A stretch of DNA of 61,876 bases from Laspinema palackyanum D2a (GCA_025370845.1 JAMXFF010000024.1:54497-116372), one strand, 5' to 3'. Shown: positions 1 through 10,210, counted from the stretch's first letter. The notes: generated by a model from the letters alone, not told the origin. Translations and numbers: made by a program.

Positions 1-166
1 TACGAACTGAAGAGAACGACTGAAGTCGTTACTACGAACTGAAGAGAACGACTGAAGTCGTTACTACGAACTGAAGAGAACGACTGAAGTCGTTACTACG
101 AACTGAAGATAACGACTGAAGTCGTTACTACGAACTGAAGAGAACGACTGAAGTCGTTACTACGAA
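1..166. repeat. Tandem 32-bp palindromic repeat (5 copies)
   Basis: Five head-to-tail 32-bp units (starts near 1, 33, 65, 97, 129) plus a partial sixth. They are identical except for one G-to-T change in the fourth. Each contains the hairpin-forming core AACGAC-TGAA-GTCGTT. The array runs directly into a CATCTCCCCCATCCTC stretch. The same core and the same C-rich stretch recur at 30.6-30.95 kb. The start is cut by the window edge, so the copy number is a minimum. Confidence 0.95.
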
Positions 167-189
167 CATCTCAGCCATCTCCCCCATCC

Positions 190-1095
190 TCAGTGCTCCC
201 AAAAATAGTCAGCAAGGGGTCGATCGCCCGTTGACCGCAGTTCTTCCGGAATATCAAATAATAAAGAACGCTGGACAAAGGGTTCCATTCCGAGGCGATC
301 GCCCACTCGTCTTTCCACCCGACTGGGAATGCCATATCCATACACAATATGCCCTTTTCCCGCCAGAACCACCACCTGAGTCTGAGGATTTTCCCTCACA
401 AAATTGGCGATCGTCTCAGCCATTGTTTCATCCCACAGCACTTGGGCTAAAAAGAAATTCTCAAACTTCAAACTCGACCCATGTGCCGCTGCTTGATGCT
501 GTTCAAACACCTCACGCACCATCTGCTGATAATCCAGATTATCCGTCTTAATTTCGGCAAAGGGAGGAATATATTCTCGGTCCTGTTCGCTTAACCCTTC
601 TAACCCCTCCCGCGCTACTTTTCGGGTGACTTCCGTCGGTGCATTTAAGGCTAAAATTGGCAACTGATGTTCTTTGGCAAAGCGCACAATCTCTGCATAA
701 TACTCCCAAGGAAATCCCCAACGTTGCTCGTATTCGGTTTCTGCAATCAATTCGGTTTCCGTGATTTCTCCGCGTAAATAACGGTCGATCGCCCCTTGAA
801 AGGGACGCTGGAACATTTCCATCGCGATCGCCATATTGGGATTGTTCCGATGCAGTTCCTGGAGAATCTCCAATTGCGCTTGATGATCCGCTTCGCTATC
901 GTGAGTTTCCCCTAAATAAATCACATTCACTTCCCGCAATTCTTGCAGAATTTGGGGTTGGGGTAACACTTGGGAAAATAAACTCTCAACTCCGGGAGTC
1001 CGAGGGCTGATTTCTCCCCCTTGGACCGATAGAGTGCAGGCTAAAATAATTCCCAGAGAGCAAGTGCCTAGTTTAATGAAGTTGGCTAGTTTCAT
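190..1095 (-). CDS. ChaN-like haem-binding/TIKI-superfamily lipoprotein
   Basis: A 301-residue protein of the ChaN/DUF399 type, a TIKI-like fold that in Campylobacter binds haem and is tied to iron uptake. Seen: an N-terminal hydrophobic segment ending in I-L-A-C at residues 17-20, which fits a lipobox; the hallmark GETHD at 62-66; MEMFQR at 92-97; and a GKGH motif near 245. ATG start. The LemA gene lies 3 bp upstream in the same direction, so the two are probably co-transcribed. Family membership is well supported. The ligand (haem, metal or peptide) cannot be read from the sequence. Confidence 0.82.
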   Translation of the reverse strand: MKLANFIKLGTCSLGIILACTLSVQGGEISPRTPGVESLFSQVLPQPQILQELREVNVIYLGETHDSEADHQAQLEILQELHRNNPNMAIAMEMFQRPFQGAIDRYLRGEITETELIAETEYEQRWGFPWEYYAEIVRFAKEHQLPILALNAPTEVTRKVAREGLEGLSEQDREYIPPFAEIKTDNLDYQQMVREVFEQHQAAAHGSSLKFENFFLAQVLWDETMAETIANFVRENPQTQVVVLAGKGHIVYGYGIPSRVERRVGDRLGMEPFVQRSLLFDIPEELRSTGDRPLADYFWEH

Positions 1096-1098
1096 AAA

Positions 1099-1866
1099 TT
1101 AATCCAATCTCGGAACCTCTCGATTCTCGGCGGCAAAAAAGGGTTTCGGACTAAATCCGGTTAAACCAGCAATCAGGGAATTTGGAAAAGCTCCCACCTT
1201 TTGATTGTAGGCTTGCACCGCTTGATTGTAGCGCATTCGCTCCACCGCAATCCGATTTTCCGTTCCGGCGAGTTCATAACTGAGATTTTGGAATGCCTGA
1301 GAGGATTGTAATTGAGGGTTCATCCCGAGAGATTGATTAAATTGATTAATCGCCACATTAATTTCTGCGATCGCCGCCTGTTTTTCCGGTAAGTTTTGCG
1401 CTTGGAGATAATTTTCTCGCGATCGCATCAACAGGGCGATCGTTTCTTGTTCCGCAGCAGTTTGTGCCTTCGCCACACTAATCAGATTCGGAATTAAATC
1501 CGCCCGCCGCTGGAACTGATTTTCTACCTGTGCCCAACTTGCATCGACATTAGAGGCACTGCTTGACAAAGAATTATAGGTAAAAATTCCCCAGAGGGCG
1601 ATCGCGACTGCCACCCCTGCCGCCACCTTTTTTATCGTTTTTTGCCGTTCCTGTGCCCCTTGTTGCTCCTGCGCCTCAATCCTGCGTTTTTCCCGTACCT
1701 CTTGAATCGCTTTGTTTATCAACTCGGGTGGAATCTGGACATCGGAACCCGCCTGTTGCAACTGCTCCAAAGAATAGCTATTTTGAGACCCAGAATAGTA
1801 GCGGGAAGCCAGTTCCAGCACTTCCTGGGCCATATCTTCAGGAATTTGAGAATTAGAATCCTTCAT
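1099..1866 (-). CDS. LemA family protein
   Basis: A 255-residue protein. An N-terminal cytosolic region rich in Gln and charged residues leads to one transmembrane segment around residues 75-95. A LemA helical domain follows, with the typical run VDASWAQVENQFQRRADLIPN and a C-terminal NQKVGAFPNSLIAG-like stretch. I chose the ATG at 1866 because GGGGGAAGG lies directly upstream; a TTG six codons earlier is possible. It is divergent from two TPM-domain genes, and LemA with TPM proteins is a common bacterial neighbourhood, so a joint envelope role is inferred. The exact biochemical function of LemA is not established. Confidence 0.85.
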   Translation of the reverse strand: MKDSNSQIPEDMAQEVLELASRYYSGSQNSYSLEQLQQAGSDVQIPPELINKAIQEVREKRRIEAQEQQGAQERQKTIKKVAAGVAVAIALWGIFTYNSLSSSASNVDASWAQVENQFQRRADLIPNLISVAKAQTAAEQETIALLMRSRENYLQAQNLPEKQAAIAEINVAINQFNQSLGMNPQLQSSQAFQNLSYELAGTENRIAVERMRYNQAVQAYNQKVGAFPNSLIAGLTGFSPKPFFAAENREVPRLD

Positions 1867-2175
1867 CCTTCCCCCTCTACTCAATTCATAACAAAATGTT
1901 AAATTCTCTTCTAATTTATCTCAATCAATGCCAGGATGGAGCGAGGTAATGCAACTCTCCCTCATAAGTCCAGGAGTGATGCAACAAGTCTGATTGAGTG
2001 AAAGAAGGGCCAAGTCCCACTACTGTTTATCATTCCAGCCTAATGTGATGACTGGGTTCTGGAGTCCCGAGTCAGGGTTAGTCTAAAAATCTCCTCCATT
2101 TTTGTGAGGCATGAATTGACCTCCTTTAATTTCCCGATATTTCCATCTCTTGATAAGAAGTTGAGGCTCTGAATT
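1867..2175. other. Divergent intergenic region lemA-like / TPM genes
   Basis: About 300 bases between the divergent lemA-like and TPM genes must hold both promoters. I see no strong -35/-10 pair, large repeat or structured element that I could name. Confidence 0.5.
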
Positions 2176-3825
2176 ATGACCCCATTGCTCAGAATCATCC
2201 GGACAAATTTCGGGATAAGAGTCAGTCCAGGAAGAATACTCTGGAGTGTTTTACTCTGTTTATCCCTGGTTCTCTTTCCCCTTATCAGTCACGCTCTCTC
2301 GGTGCAAGATGTGCCGAATCCACGACAACAATATGGGGGATGGGTGAGCGATATGGCAAATATTCTTAGCGAAAGTACGGAAGCTCAACTCAATCAGATG
2401 ATATCGGAATTGGAGGCAACCACGGGGGCAGAAATTGCCGTAGTGACGGTCCCCACAACCGCCCCCTCTCCCACTCCGAAAGACTTTACTACCGAACTCT
2501 TTAATGAGTGGAAAATTGGTAAAGAAGGCGTAGATAATGGCGTTTTATTTTTAACTTCCGTCGGAGATAGAAGAGTTGAAATCGAAACGGGATATGGCGT
2601 AGAGGGACTCTTACCTGATGCCCAAGTGGGTAACATTATTACCACTCAAATCACTCCGAAACTGCGTCAAGGAGATTGGGATGGAGGCATATTAGCGGGA
2701 ACTGAAGCCTTAGTGACTCAGTTATCAGGAAATCCCCCAGTAAAGGAGTTTTCAGAACCCTCCTCTCCCACGCCATTCTTGGGGATTACTTCTCTGGTTG
2801 CCTTTGTCTTCTCTTTCGGTGGCTATAAAAAAGTCCAATCCATGACAAAGCAACCGCTATCCCTAAAACCCACAGGGCGATCGCTGGTTATCGGCAAGTC
2901 CGACAACCGCCTCGAAACAGGAGTTTCTGCGTGGATTTATTCGGCTGTTTTTAGTCTCTCCTTCGGCTTAATTTTGCTTACCGTCATCGCTGATCCATCC
3001 GGGATGCTGTGGCGAGGGTTCGCCATCATTTCCCTGGGAGTCGGTTCCTTATTTTTTGTGGTCAATTTCTGGCGGGCAATGTATCACCATGTCACCACTA
3101 ATGTCCTGCTAAATACGCCATTTTTTAACTCAAAAATAAGGGCGATTGGTGTAACCTTTGTTTTTGTAAGTTTCTGGTCTCTATTAATTATTCCTCTTGG
3201 ACAACCTATATTTTATGGAATCAGCCACACTATTTCCTTGTCGTTGTCTAGTTTCACAGAAGTGAGGGGATTATTCTTATTCATCTGGCTGCTCATTTCT
3301 AGCCTGGTAACCTATGTCGTTTCTCCTGGGATTATTGCCCTATTTCGAGCCAAACTGCCGGTGAAATGCCAGAAATGTCAAACTCCCTTAATTAAGCTCA
3401 ATCGAGACATTCTCTGCGATCGCTTTACTCCTCCGCAACAAGTCGCCCAACGATTAGGCAGCACCCGATTTGAAGGATGGCATTGTTCCCAATGCTATCC
3501 CGATAATTCGTCTACCTTTCATCTCAGGCGCTATCTGCTCAATCAGCATCGCTTTAGTGAATGTCCCCATTGTCAAGAATTCACGATGATTGTCGTAGAA
3601 CAAAAAACCCTGCAACAAGCAAGCTATGAAAAAGAAGGAATTCTCCAGCTTTTTTATGAATGTCAATCTTGCAATTATCGTGAGGATAACCAGCAAAAAA
3701 TTCCTCGCTTAACGCACAACACGAGCAGTAGTTATGGGGGTGGTTATAGCGGTGGTAGCAGTAGCAGTGGTGGCGGTTTTGGCGGTGGCAGCAGTGGCGG
3801 TGGCGGTGCGGGAGGGGATTTTTAA
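2176..3825 (+). CDS. TPM-domain (YgcG/TLP18.3-like) membrane protein with Cys-rich module and Gly tail
   Basis: 549 residues. Seen in order: a signal-like hydrophobic segment (20-40); a TPM domain (about 40-190) with DVPNPRQQYGGWV and the conserved GxDNGVLFL and VEIETGYGVEG runs; several membrane segments (about 195-400); a cysteine-rich zinc-ribbon-like region with four C-x2-C pairs (CQKC, CSQC, CPHC, CQSC) at about 405-510; and a Gly/Ser-rich C-terminus ending GGGGAGGDF. TPM domains occur in photosystem II repair phosphatase TLP18.3 and in bacterial YgcG proteins. Phosphatase activity here is unproven. Tandem paralogue of the next gene, which lacks the multi-span membrane block. Confidence 0.82.
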   Translation: MTPLLRIIRTNFGIRVSPGRILWSVLLCLSLVLFPLISHALSVQDVPNPRQQYGGWVSDMANILSESTEAQLNQMISELEATTGAEIAVVTVPTTAPSPTPKDFTTELFNEWKIGKEGVDNGVLFLTSVGDRRVEIETGYGVEGLLPDAQVGNIITTQITPKLRQGDWDGGILAGTEALVTQLSGNPPVKEFSEPSSPTPFLGITSLVAFVFSFGGYKKVQSMTKQPLSLKPTGRSLVIGKSDNRLETGVSAWIYSAVFSLSFGLILLTVIADPSGMLWRGFAIISLGVGSLFFVVNFWRAMYHHVTTNVLLNTPFFNSKIRAIGVTFVFVSFWSLLIIPLGQPIFYGISHTISLSLSSFTEVRGLFLFIWLLISSLVTYVVSPGIIALFRAKLPVKCQKCQTPLIKLNRDILCDRFTPPQQVAQRLGSTRFEGWHCSQCYPDNSSTFHLRRYLLNQHRFSECPHCQEFTMIVVEQKTLQQASYEKEGILQLFYECQSCNYREDNQQKIPRLTHNTSSSYGGGYSGGSSSSGGGFGGGSSGGGGAGGDF

Positions 3826-3920
3826 CGGGTATTATAGTCACCTCTTCTCTTGATATTTGCCACCTTTTTAGAAACGAATTGCCCTGAATTTAGCTTTGTA
3901 AACTGGAGTAAAATTAACCG

Positions 3921-5582
3921 ATGTTTACCCGAAATACTGGAATTAAGCAAACACTTTGGGGAATCTTGTTCGGATTTTCCCTGATAATATTTCCCCTGCT
4001 CAGTCATGCCTTAACCGTCCAAGAGGTTCCCAATCCCCGACAACAATATGGGGGATGGGTGATGGATATGGCAAATATTCTCAGCAATGAGACCGAAAAT
4101 CAACTGAATCAGATGATATCACAATTAGAGGCAAGTACGGGGGCAGAAATTGCCGTGGTGACGGTGCCGACAACGGCTCCATCATCCAGTCCCAAGGAAT
4201 TTACAACGGAACTGTTTAATCACTGGAAAATTGGAAAATCTGGAGCCGATAATGGGCTGTTATTTTTAACCACTGTGGGTGAGCGACGGGTGGAAATTGA
4301 AACCGGATATGGAATGGAAAGCTTGCTGCCGGATGCTGAAGTTGGAAATATTCTTAAAACTCAAGTGACCCCTCGATTTCGAGAGGGGAATTTTGAGGGG
4401 GGAATTTTAGCCGGAACCCAGGCGTTAATCGCGGTAATCGCAGCGGATCCTCCCCCCTTAATCACTGAAATGGAAACAGAAGCTTTTCCCGGGGATTGGA
4501 TACCTTGGTTGGTAGGGGGAGGGGGCGCCTTAGCAACGATCGCCGGAGGAACAGTCTATCGGCAAAAAAGGCGAATTTTCATCGAACCCACCGGAAGAAC
4601 GCGCTCAAAAAAACTTTTTCAAAACTCGCAACGTCTTTATTGTAATCAGTGTAAACATTCTCTAAAACCCCTAGAAGAAACAGAAATTAACTCCCATTTA
4701 ACGGGTCCGGAACGAGTCGCCCAACAACTTGGAAGTGTTGAATTTAAGGGGGCATTCTGTGCAAGGTGCTATCCCAATCATCCCATCGGTGGAGTTCAAA
4801 TTCTCAGCTATGACACTCAGTTATCTAATGTTACGAATTGTCCCACTTGTCAAGAATTAACCGTCACCCGCCAAGTGACCAAAATTGTGGAACAACCCAC
4901 CTGGAATACAACTGGGAAACACTGGATCACCGAGGATTGCCACTGTTGCGATCGCCACGAAGAACTCCTCGAAGATATACCCTGCCTGGAACCTCCCGCC
5001 AATGCCGTATTCCTGCCACCCACCGGGCGATCGCGGGTTCAGGACCAACCGAGCTTTATGGGACCTCGGGAGTGCGATCGCCCTGCTCATTGCCAGATTT
5101 GCCGCTATCCCCTAAACCAAATCCAGGGTTACCCCTTGCAATCCTCACTCACCCCAGCGGAAACCACCGCTGAAACCCTCAGTAGTGTCAAATTTATCGG
5201 GTGGAAATGTGCCAATTGTTACCCCCAATCCGGCAATCAGCCAATCCACATTCGTGGTTACATCCAAAACTCAGCCATTTTGGAATGTGCCATCTGTCAG
5301 GAACTCACCGTCACTCGCACCGAACAAGTTATCCAGCAACCGACAACCCATAGTTCAGGCAGTCAGGAGATTCGCGATCACTGCCACTGTTGCGGCAACG
5401 AAAGTATCCAATCTATCATCCTTCCTGCCTTGCCTCCCCCACCTCCGGTTTATAGTTACAGTAGCGATAGTAGCAGTAGTAGCGATAGCAGCAGCAGTAG
5501 TAGCGATAGTAGCAGTAGTAGCGATAGCAGTGACTTTGGCGGCGGGGACAGTGGCGGTGGGGGTGCTGGGGACGATTGGTAG
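3921..5582 (+). CDS. TPM-domain membrane protein, paralogue with duplicated Cys-rich module
   Basis: 553 residues, clearly a duplicate of the preceding gene: the signal-like segment and TPM domain (about 30-180) match closely. Then they differ. There is one short hydrophobic segment (about 190-210) and two copies of the cysteine-rich unit (about 235-350 and 380-500). Each unit ends in a CxxCQELTVTR stretch followed by an HCHCC or similar knuckle. The tail is a Ser/Asp run followed by GGGDSGGGGAGDDW. Probably a zinc-binding, membrane-anchored protein working with LemA. Function unknown beyond family level. Confidence 0.8.
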   Translation: MFTRNTGIKQTLWGILFGFSLIIFPLLSHALTVQEVPNPRQQYGGWVMDMANILSNETENQLNQMISQLEASTGAEIAVVTVPTTAPSSSPKEFTTELFNHWKIGKSGADNGLLFLTTVGERRVEIETGYGMESLLPDAEVGNILKTQVTPRFREGNFEGGILAGTQALIAVIAADPPPLITEMETEAFPGDWIPWLVGGGGALATIAGGTVYRQKRRIFIEPTGRTRSKKLFQNSQRLYCNQCKHSLKPLEETEINSHLTGPERVAQQLGSVEFKGAFCARCYPNHPIGGVQILSYDTQLSNVTNCPTCQELTVTRQVTKIVEQPTWNTTGKHWITEDCHCCDRHEELLEDIPCLEPPANAVFLPPTGRSRVQDQPSFMGPRECDRPAHCQICRYPLNQIQGYPLQSSLTPAETTAETLSSVKFIGWKCANCYPQSGNQPIHIRGYIQNSAILECAICQELTVTRTEQVIQQPTTHSSGSQEIRDHCHCCGNESIQSIILPALPPPPPVYSYSSDSSSSSDSSSSSSDSSSSSDSSDFGGGDSGGGGAGDDW

Positions 5583-5642
5583 ACTGAGATCCTGCCCTCA
5601 GCGCTGACGAGAACCCAAGTTTTTTGAAGGGTGACCCAGAAT

Positions 5643-5676
5643 TTCTGGAAACTGGGCAAAAACCCAGTTTCCAGAA
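5643..5676. repeat. Perfect 14-bp hairpin
   Basis: TTCTGGAAACTGGG, then a CAAAAA loop, then its exact complement. It lies 60 bp after the TPM gene and 67 bp before the invertase gene. There is no T-run, so it is either a Rho-independent-like stop or a dispersed palindromic element. A related palindrome (CCAGAAACCGGGTTTCTGG) occurs at 43488. Confidence 0.8.
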
Positions 5677-5742
5677 TCAGGGAATTGCGGATCATGGGTG
5701 CTATAATTAAGTGTTTATCAAAGCAGTACACTCAGGGAATTA

Positions 5743-7155
5743 ATGGGTACGGACAGCACTATCCTCGACGAAGCATGGCAGGTTCTGGAAAAATCGATTA
5801 TTTATTACAACGGTCATCCCGTCGGTACCGTTGCCGCTTCAGATCCCAGTGCGGAAGCACTCAATTATGACCAGTGTTTTATCCGGGATTTTGTCTCCTG
5901 TGCACTGGTCTTTTTAATGAAAGGCCAAACCGAAATTGTTAGAAATTTTCTGGTCCAAACCTTAAAGTTACAAATCAAAGAAAGACAACTGGATTTTTTG
6001 GAAGCGGGTCGAGGATTAATGCCCGCGAGTTTCAAAGTGGTCCACGGCAAACATGAAGAATATTTACTCGCCGACTTTGGCAACCATGCGATCGGGCGAG
6101 TCACGCCGGTTGATTCTTGTTTGTGGTGGATTTTTGTCTTACGGAATTATATCAACACCACGGGCGAATTGTCGATCGCCCATCAACCGGAGTTTCAAAA
6201 AGGCATCCGGTTAATTATGGAGTTGTGTTTGGTGGCTCGCTTCGATATGTACCCCACCATCTTAGTTCCCGATGGCGCTTGCATGATTGACCGACGGATG
6301 GGCATTGACGGTCATCCCTTGGAAATTCAATCGTTATTTTACTATGCATTGCGATCGGCTAAAGAACTCCTGCTGGAAAATGGAGAGAATTCCTACATTA
6401 ATCAAGCCGTTGAAAAACGATTACACTCCCTCAAAATTCATTTGCGACAACATTATTGGCTTGACCTCGATCGCGTCAATGCCATTTACCGCTACAAAGG
6501 GGAAGAATATGGGGAAACTGCCCTCAATCAATTTAATATTTACTCCGACTCCATTCCCTACGATCGCCTGAGTCGGTGGTTGCCCGAAGGCGGAGGCTAT
6601 CTCGCCGGGAATCTCGGCCCTTCTCAACTGGATTGTCGGTTTTTTGCCTTGGGTAACTTAATGGCAATTTTATCCGGCTTGACCACCCCAGAACAATCCC
6701 TAGAAGTGATGACTTTGATTGAAAAGCGCTGGGAAAATCTAGTGGGACAAATGCCCATGAAAATTTGTTTTCCCGCCTTAGAAGGACGGGATTGGGAAAT
6801 GATGACCGGATGCGACCCGAAAAATCGGGCTTGGTCCTATCATAATGGGGGAAATTGGCCGGTATTGTTGTGGATGTTAACCGCAGCGGCCCTGCATACG
6901 GGAAAACCAGAGATTGCCCGCAAAGCGATTCAAATTGCTGCAAAACGGTTACACAAAGATGAGTGGCCGGAATATTATGATGGGACCACCGGCAGACTGA
7001 TTGGGAAAGAAGCCAGAAAATATCAAACCTGGACGATCGCCGCCTTTTTATTGGCCCAAGAAATGATTGAACATCCCGAACATTTATCGATGATGGTCTT
7101 TTTAACGGGACAACATCCTGAGAGTCTTGAGGGGACGGGAACGGGTAATGCCTAG
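5743..7155 (+). CDS. Alkaline/neutral invertase (glycoside hydrolase family 100)
   Basis: 470 residues, the usual length for cyanobacterial alkaline/neutral invertases, which hydrolyse sucrose to glucose and fructose in the cytoplasm. Seen: no signal peptide; [10 protein letters not shown] near 26-35; [10 protein letters not shown] at 41-50; [16 protein letters not shown] at 181-196, whose Asp189 sits where I expect the catalytic acid; and DEWPEYYDG around 406-414 with Glu410 in the position of the base. GDWEMM-like and [10 protein letters not shown] stretches are also typical. ATG start. Likely monocistronic. Assignment to GH100 is strong; whether it is the InvA or InvB type is not decided. 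Confidence 0.92.
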   Translation: MGTDSTILDEAWQVLEKSIIYYNGHPVGTVAASDPSAEALNYDQCFIRDFVSCALVFLMKGQTEIVRNFLVQTLKLQIKERQLDFLEAGRGLMPASFKVVHGKHEEYLLADFGNHAIGRVTPVDSCLWWIFVLRNYINTTGELSIAHQPEFQKGIRLIMELCLVARFDMYPTILVPDGACMIDRRMGIDGHPLEIQSLFYYALRSAKELLLENGENSYINQAVEKRLHSLKIHLRQHYWLDLDRVNAIYRYKGEEYGETALNQFNIYSDSIPYDRLSRWLPEGGGYLAGNLGPSQLDCRFFALGNLMAILSGLTTPEQSLEVMTLIEKRWENLVGQMPMKICFPALEGRDWEMMTGCDPKNRAWSYHNGGNWPVLLWMLTAAALHTGKPEIARKAIQIAAKRLHKDEWPEYYDGTTGRLIGKEARKYQTWTIAAFLLAQEMIEHPEHLSMMVFLTGQHPESLEGTGTGNA

Positions 7156-7298
7156 GGATTCCCTGGGGGGTCTGTACCCGGAAGATCCACAGGGGAGAAA
7201 TCGCCCCTAACCCGAATTTCTAAGAAAATGTATCAAGATTACCCCCCAAACCCATAAAATAAGAACTCGGCAGTTTAACAAGCAGGTGTTTTCAAGCA

Positions 7299-8030
7299 GT
7301 GAAGCTCTTTGTCTACCATACTCCCGAACTGACCCCCACCGATAGCGTGCCGGATTGCGCGATCGCCGTGGACGTTTTACGCGCCACCAGCACGATCGCC
7401 ACCGTACTCAATGCCGGTGCAGAAGCAGTGCAAGTGTTTAGTGATATGGATCAGCTCATGCAACTGAGCGAAGATTGGCCCGCTGAAAAACGCCTGCGTG
7501 CTGGGGAACGCGGGGGGGCCAAAGTCGAAGGGTGCGACCTAGGGAACTCTCCCTTAGATTGCACGCCGGAACGAGTCACAGACTGTCGTTTGTTTATCAG
7601 TACCACCAACGGGACAAGGGCGCTGCAACGGGTCCAAGCAGCCCCGTCGGTACTTGCAGCAGCGTTAATTAATCGCCAAGCGGTGGTCAACTATCTGCTA
7701 GAAACCAATCCAGAAACCGTTTGGATTGTCAGTTCCGGTTGGGAAGGCAGCTATTCTTTGGAAGATACCGTCTGTGCAGGGGCGATCGTAGATGGTTTAC
7801 TCGCCAGTAGCAGTCTCTCACCCAAGGAACTCGCAGGAAATGACGAGGCGATCGCGGCTCTAGCCCTCTATCGTCACTGGCAAGACGATTTATTAGGCTT
7901 AATGCATCACGCCAGTCACGGCCAACGCCTGCTCCGTCTCAACTGTCATGAAGATCTAAAATACTGTGCTAAAACCGATATTTTAGAGGTCGTCCCCCGA
8001 CAAAAAGAACCCGGGGTTTTGGTTAAATAA
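7299..8030 (+). CDS. comB: 2-phosphosulfolactate phosphatase (ComB family)
   Basis: 243 residues, the normal size. ComB hydrolyses 2-phosphosulfolactate in the archaeal coenzyme M pathway. Cyanobacteria carry homologues although they do not make coenzyme M, so the physiological substrate here is uncertain. Seen: [10 protein letters not shown] at about 24-33, a GERGG run, [14 protein letters not shown], and [20 protein letters not shown], all characteristic of the family. The start is GTG at 7299. A strong intrinsic terminator follows 26 bp after the stop. Confidence 0.88.
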   Translation: MKLFVYHTPELTPTDSVPDCAIAVDVLRATSTIATVLNAGAEAVQVFSDMDQLMQLSEDWPAEKRLRAGERGGAKVEGCDLGNSPLDCTPERVTDCRLFISTTNGTRALQRVQAAPSVLAAALINRQAVVNYLLETNPETVWIVSSGWEGSYSLEDTVCAGAIVDGLLASSSLSPKELAGNDEAIAALALYRHWQDDLLGLMHHASHGQRLLRLNCHEDLKYCAKTDILEVVPRQKEPGVLVK

Positions 8031-8055
8031 ACTGTCCATTTTCAAGAAATTAACG

Positions 8056-8088
8056 GGTAGGGTTGGCCTCGCCAACCTTACCTTTTTT
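8056..8088 (+). terminator. Intrinsic terminator after comB
   Basis: GGTAGGGTTGGC pairs with GCCAACCTTACC (12 bp with one G-T) around a short loop and is followed by six T. It is 26 bp beyond the comB stop codon, in the right orientation. Confidence 0.88.
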
Positions 8089-8235
8089 AAACGAATCTGG
8101 GAGGATTTCAACGCCGTTATAGTAATTTTTGGATAAAACTTTAGGGACTCAATTGAATCCCACATTCCCCATCAGCCAAAATATTTATGCAGAATGTTGG
8201 CTGCAAGGGCGATCGCCTGAGATTAAAGCGATCGC

Positions 8236-8720
8236 CTAAGTGAGTGCCACTTTTTCATCCTCTTCGAGGGTCCTATCCGAAATCGGCGCGATCGATACAA
8301 TGGCGGTATCCGAACCACCGGCAAAGGTTACAGTTCCGGTCGTTCCAAAAGTATCCGCACCCGTTGGATTGTAATGTGTGTTTAGTGTTGCGTCTCCTTC
8401 CCCTATGAAATTCACGGTTAGCGGACTGCTTAACGGTACATTCACGCTATCGGTCCGAGTGAAGGTGTATCCTCGGATTCCTTGAAAAATATTTAACCCT
8501 TCAAAGGTGACTCCCCCGGGGAGTTCCAGTTCATCTTCTAAGGGACTAAAATCCGTAATTACTGATGCTTCTGCTAAAGTGCCACCGCCTAGGGTGGGAA
8601 AGAGAATAAAGGTATCTTTATTTTGACATCCGGTGAGGGTATCTGCACCCCATTCCAGATAAAAGGTGTCGAATCCGCTATTTCCAAACAATCGAATGGT
8701 GTGCCTTGAATGACTGCCAT
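8236..8720 (-). pseudogene. Broken RTX/Calx-beta paralogue of the giant surface-protein gene
   Basis: The first ten codons (MAVIQGTPFD, from the ATG at 8720) match the start of the giant gene at 14919. At the next bases the sequence jumps to the region coding LFG-x-x-GFDTFYLE, which in the intact gene lies about 90 codons later, and the junction is out of frame. The downstream frame stays open and reads the gene's GFDTFYLE...DTFILFPTLGG...LEGLNIFQG block, then a Calx-beta-like segment, with a stop at 8236. The calcium-binding nonapeptide repeats are therefore deleted. I read this as a decayed duplicate. A truncated product from an upstream start in the second frame is possible but unlikely. 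Confidence 0.78.
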
Positions 8721-9064
8721 AGTGTTTGAGTTGCCCTTTTAAACTGGAACCTGTGCTAATCAATAAGTTGGCGATCGCCCGGATCAAGTTCCATCCCTGA
8801 TACCTGAAAATCCCACTCTGACTCCTACTTTCTCAGTTATGCCCGATCGCCTCCTTGAATGTCATCGGTATTGTTATCTATGACATGACCCTCCATCTAA
8901 CGGGTAGGGATTTCGGCTTAAAAATTTCCTGGTATGCCGGTGGCGATCGCCTTGACTTTTTGAATCACTTATGGTTTTGATACAAGGGATTGTTTTTGAG
9001 ATGAGTTTTTGAAGCGGTCCAGGGTGGCGATCGCCATCAAAACCCATCCTCTCTCTTGGATGGA
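8721..9064. other. Intergenic, no gene seen
   Basis: About 340 bases with several HIP1 cores and stops in all frames. It may include the decayed upstream region of the pseudogene. No promoter or RNA that I can name. Confidence 0.4.
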
Positions 9065-10108
9065 CTAGATGACAGTTGGCGCAGGACCAATCGTAATCAT
9101 GCGGCGGATTTCATCAGTTTTTAACCCCACCGCCATCGGACGGCGCACCCCTGGTAAAACTGCCACGTCATACAACTCTTCAAACAAACTCCCCTCCAGT
9201 CGCAACCAGTGAACGATATCCCCACTCCGCAAGTCGATAATCAGCAACCCGCAGCGTGCCTCTGCGCCTTTGTCTTGCAAAGCTGCGTCTAAGGGTAACC
9301 CGCTAAAGGTCTTATTGTGGCGAGGTTTGGAGACGCCAACCACCGCGAAATCCTCGAAAAACGCCAACCCGCGCAAGTATCCCGGACAAAAGGTGACAGG
9401 TTCAAATCGACCTGCTTCCATATCCACATAGCCAAAATATCCTGTCCCAGAATTGAGCAACCACAGTTTATCCCGGTACAGGCGCGGGGAGTGAGGCATG
9501 GAAAGATTCTCCAGAATAATGCGATCGCCCTTCACATCGATAACACAACCACCATTGTGCCGTTTGTCGCGCCACCCATCTGCCACATCACTTTGACTAA
9601 CTGCCGTCACATAGCTGGGCGTTCCGTTTTCCATTGCCAACCCATTCAGATGACAGCGATCTTCGGCGGCGAGTTTGGAAATAAACGGCGGTTGCCAGAG
9701 GGGGATAAAACTGTGCCTGTGGCTGACGGTTGCCAAACAGCTAAATAGGGTATTGACAAAAATTGGGGTTTCAGTGCGATCGCAGGCGACATCGTGAATG
9801 TCTAAATCGCCAGTGGTGTAGGCGAGTTGGGGAACGTAAAGGCGATCGTACCCCTGATGGATTTGTCCGGGTTCCAGAGCATTTTCAAAGCGCCATAGCT
9901 GATAGAGGGAACTCATATATAACGTATTCGCCGACGCCAATAAACCCATTGCCCGATTGAACGTGCGCTCGAAAATCGATAAGCGTCCGTCGGGTTGCAA
10001 TCCGATGAGAAATAGCTTCCCCGTTTGGTAGGTAGTAAAAGCTAGACTAACTTGGTGATGGTGCAACCAGTCGGGCAACTGGTGCGATCCCATAATTTCT
10101 ATCGACAT
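9065..10108 (-). CDS. TIGR03032 family protein (uncharacterised)
   Basis: A 347-residue protein that I recognise as TIGR03032-like: LAFTTYQTGKLFLIG near the N-terminus, FNRAMGL, LYMSSLYQLWRF, a CHLNGLAM motif, and an RHNGGCVID stretch. Secondary structure looks all-beta, consistent with a propeller. I chose the ATG at 10108 because GAGGG lies eight bases upstream; a TTG at 10129 is the alternative. No signal peptide. The function of the family is unknown. It lies downstream of the giant calcium-binding surface-protein gene in the same orientation, 155 bp away, so a link to that protein is possible but unproven. Confidence 0.7.
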   Translation of the reverse strand: MSIEIMGSHQLPDWLHHHQVSLAFTTYQTGKLFLIGLQPDGRLSIFERTFNRAMGLLASANTLYMSSLYQLWRFENALEPGQIHQGYDRLYVPQLAYTTGDLDIHDVACDRTETPIFVNTLFSCLATVSHRHSFIPLWQPPFISKLAAEDRCHLNGLAMENGTPSYVTAVSQSDVADGWRDKRHNGGCVIDVKGDRIILENLSMPHSPRLYRDKLWLLNSGTGYFGYVDMEAGRFEPVTFCPGYLRGLAFFEDFAVVGVSKPRHNKTFSGLPLDAALQDKGAEARCGLLIIDLRSGDIVHWLRLEGSLFEELYDVAVLPGVRRPMAVGLKTDEIRRMITIGPAPTVI

Positions 10109-10210
10109 CGTAATCCCTCGCGAATTCAACGGTTTGGCGCATATCTTAACCCTTGGATTTGGAGCAACAACCGCTATTTCAGTCAGTTTTTAACCGACTC
10201 GCAGCTCTTA

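Noticed and set aside
1-166. CRISPR-like array
   Set aside because: Regular repeats, but the sequences between palindromic cores are identical rather than unique spacers, and there are no cas genes.
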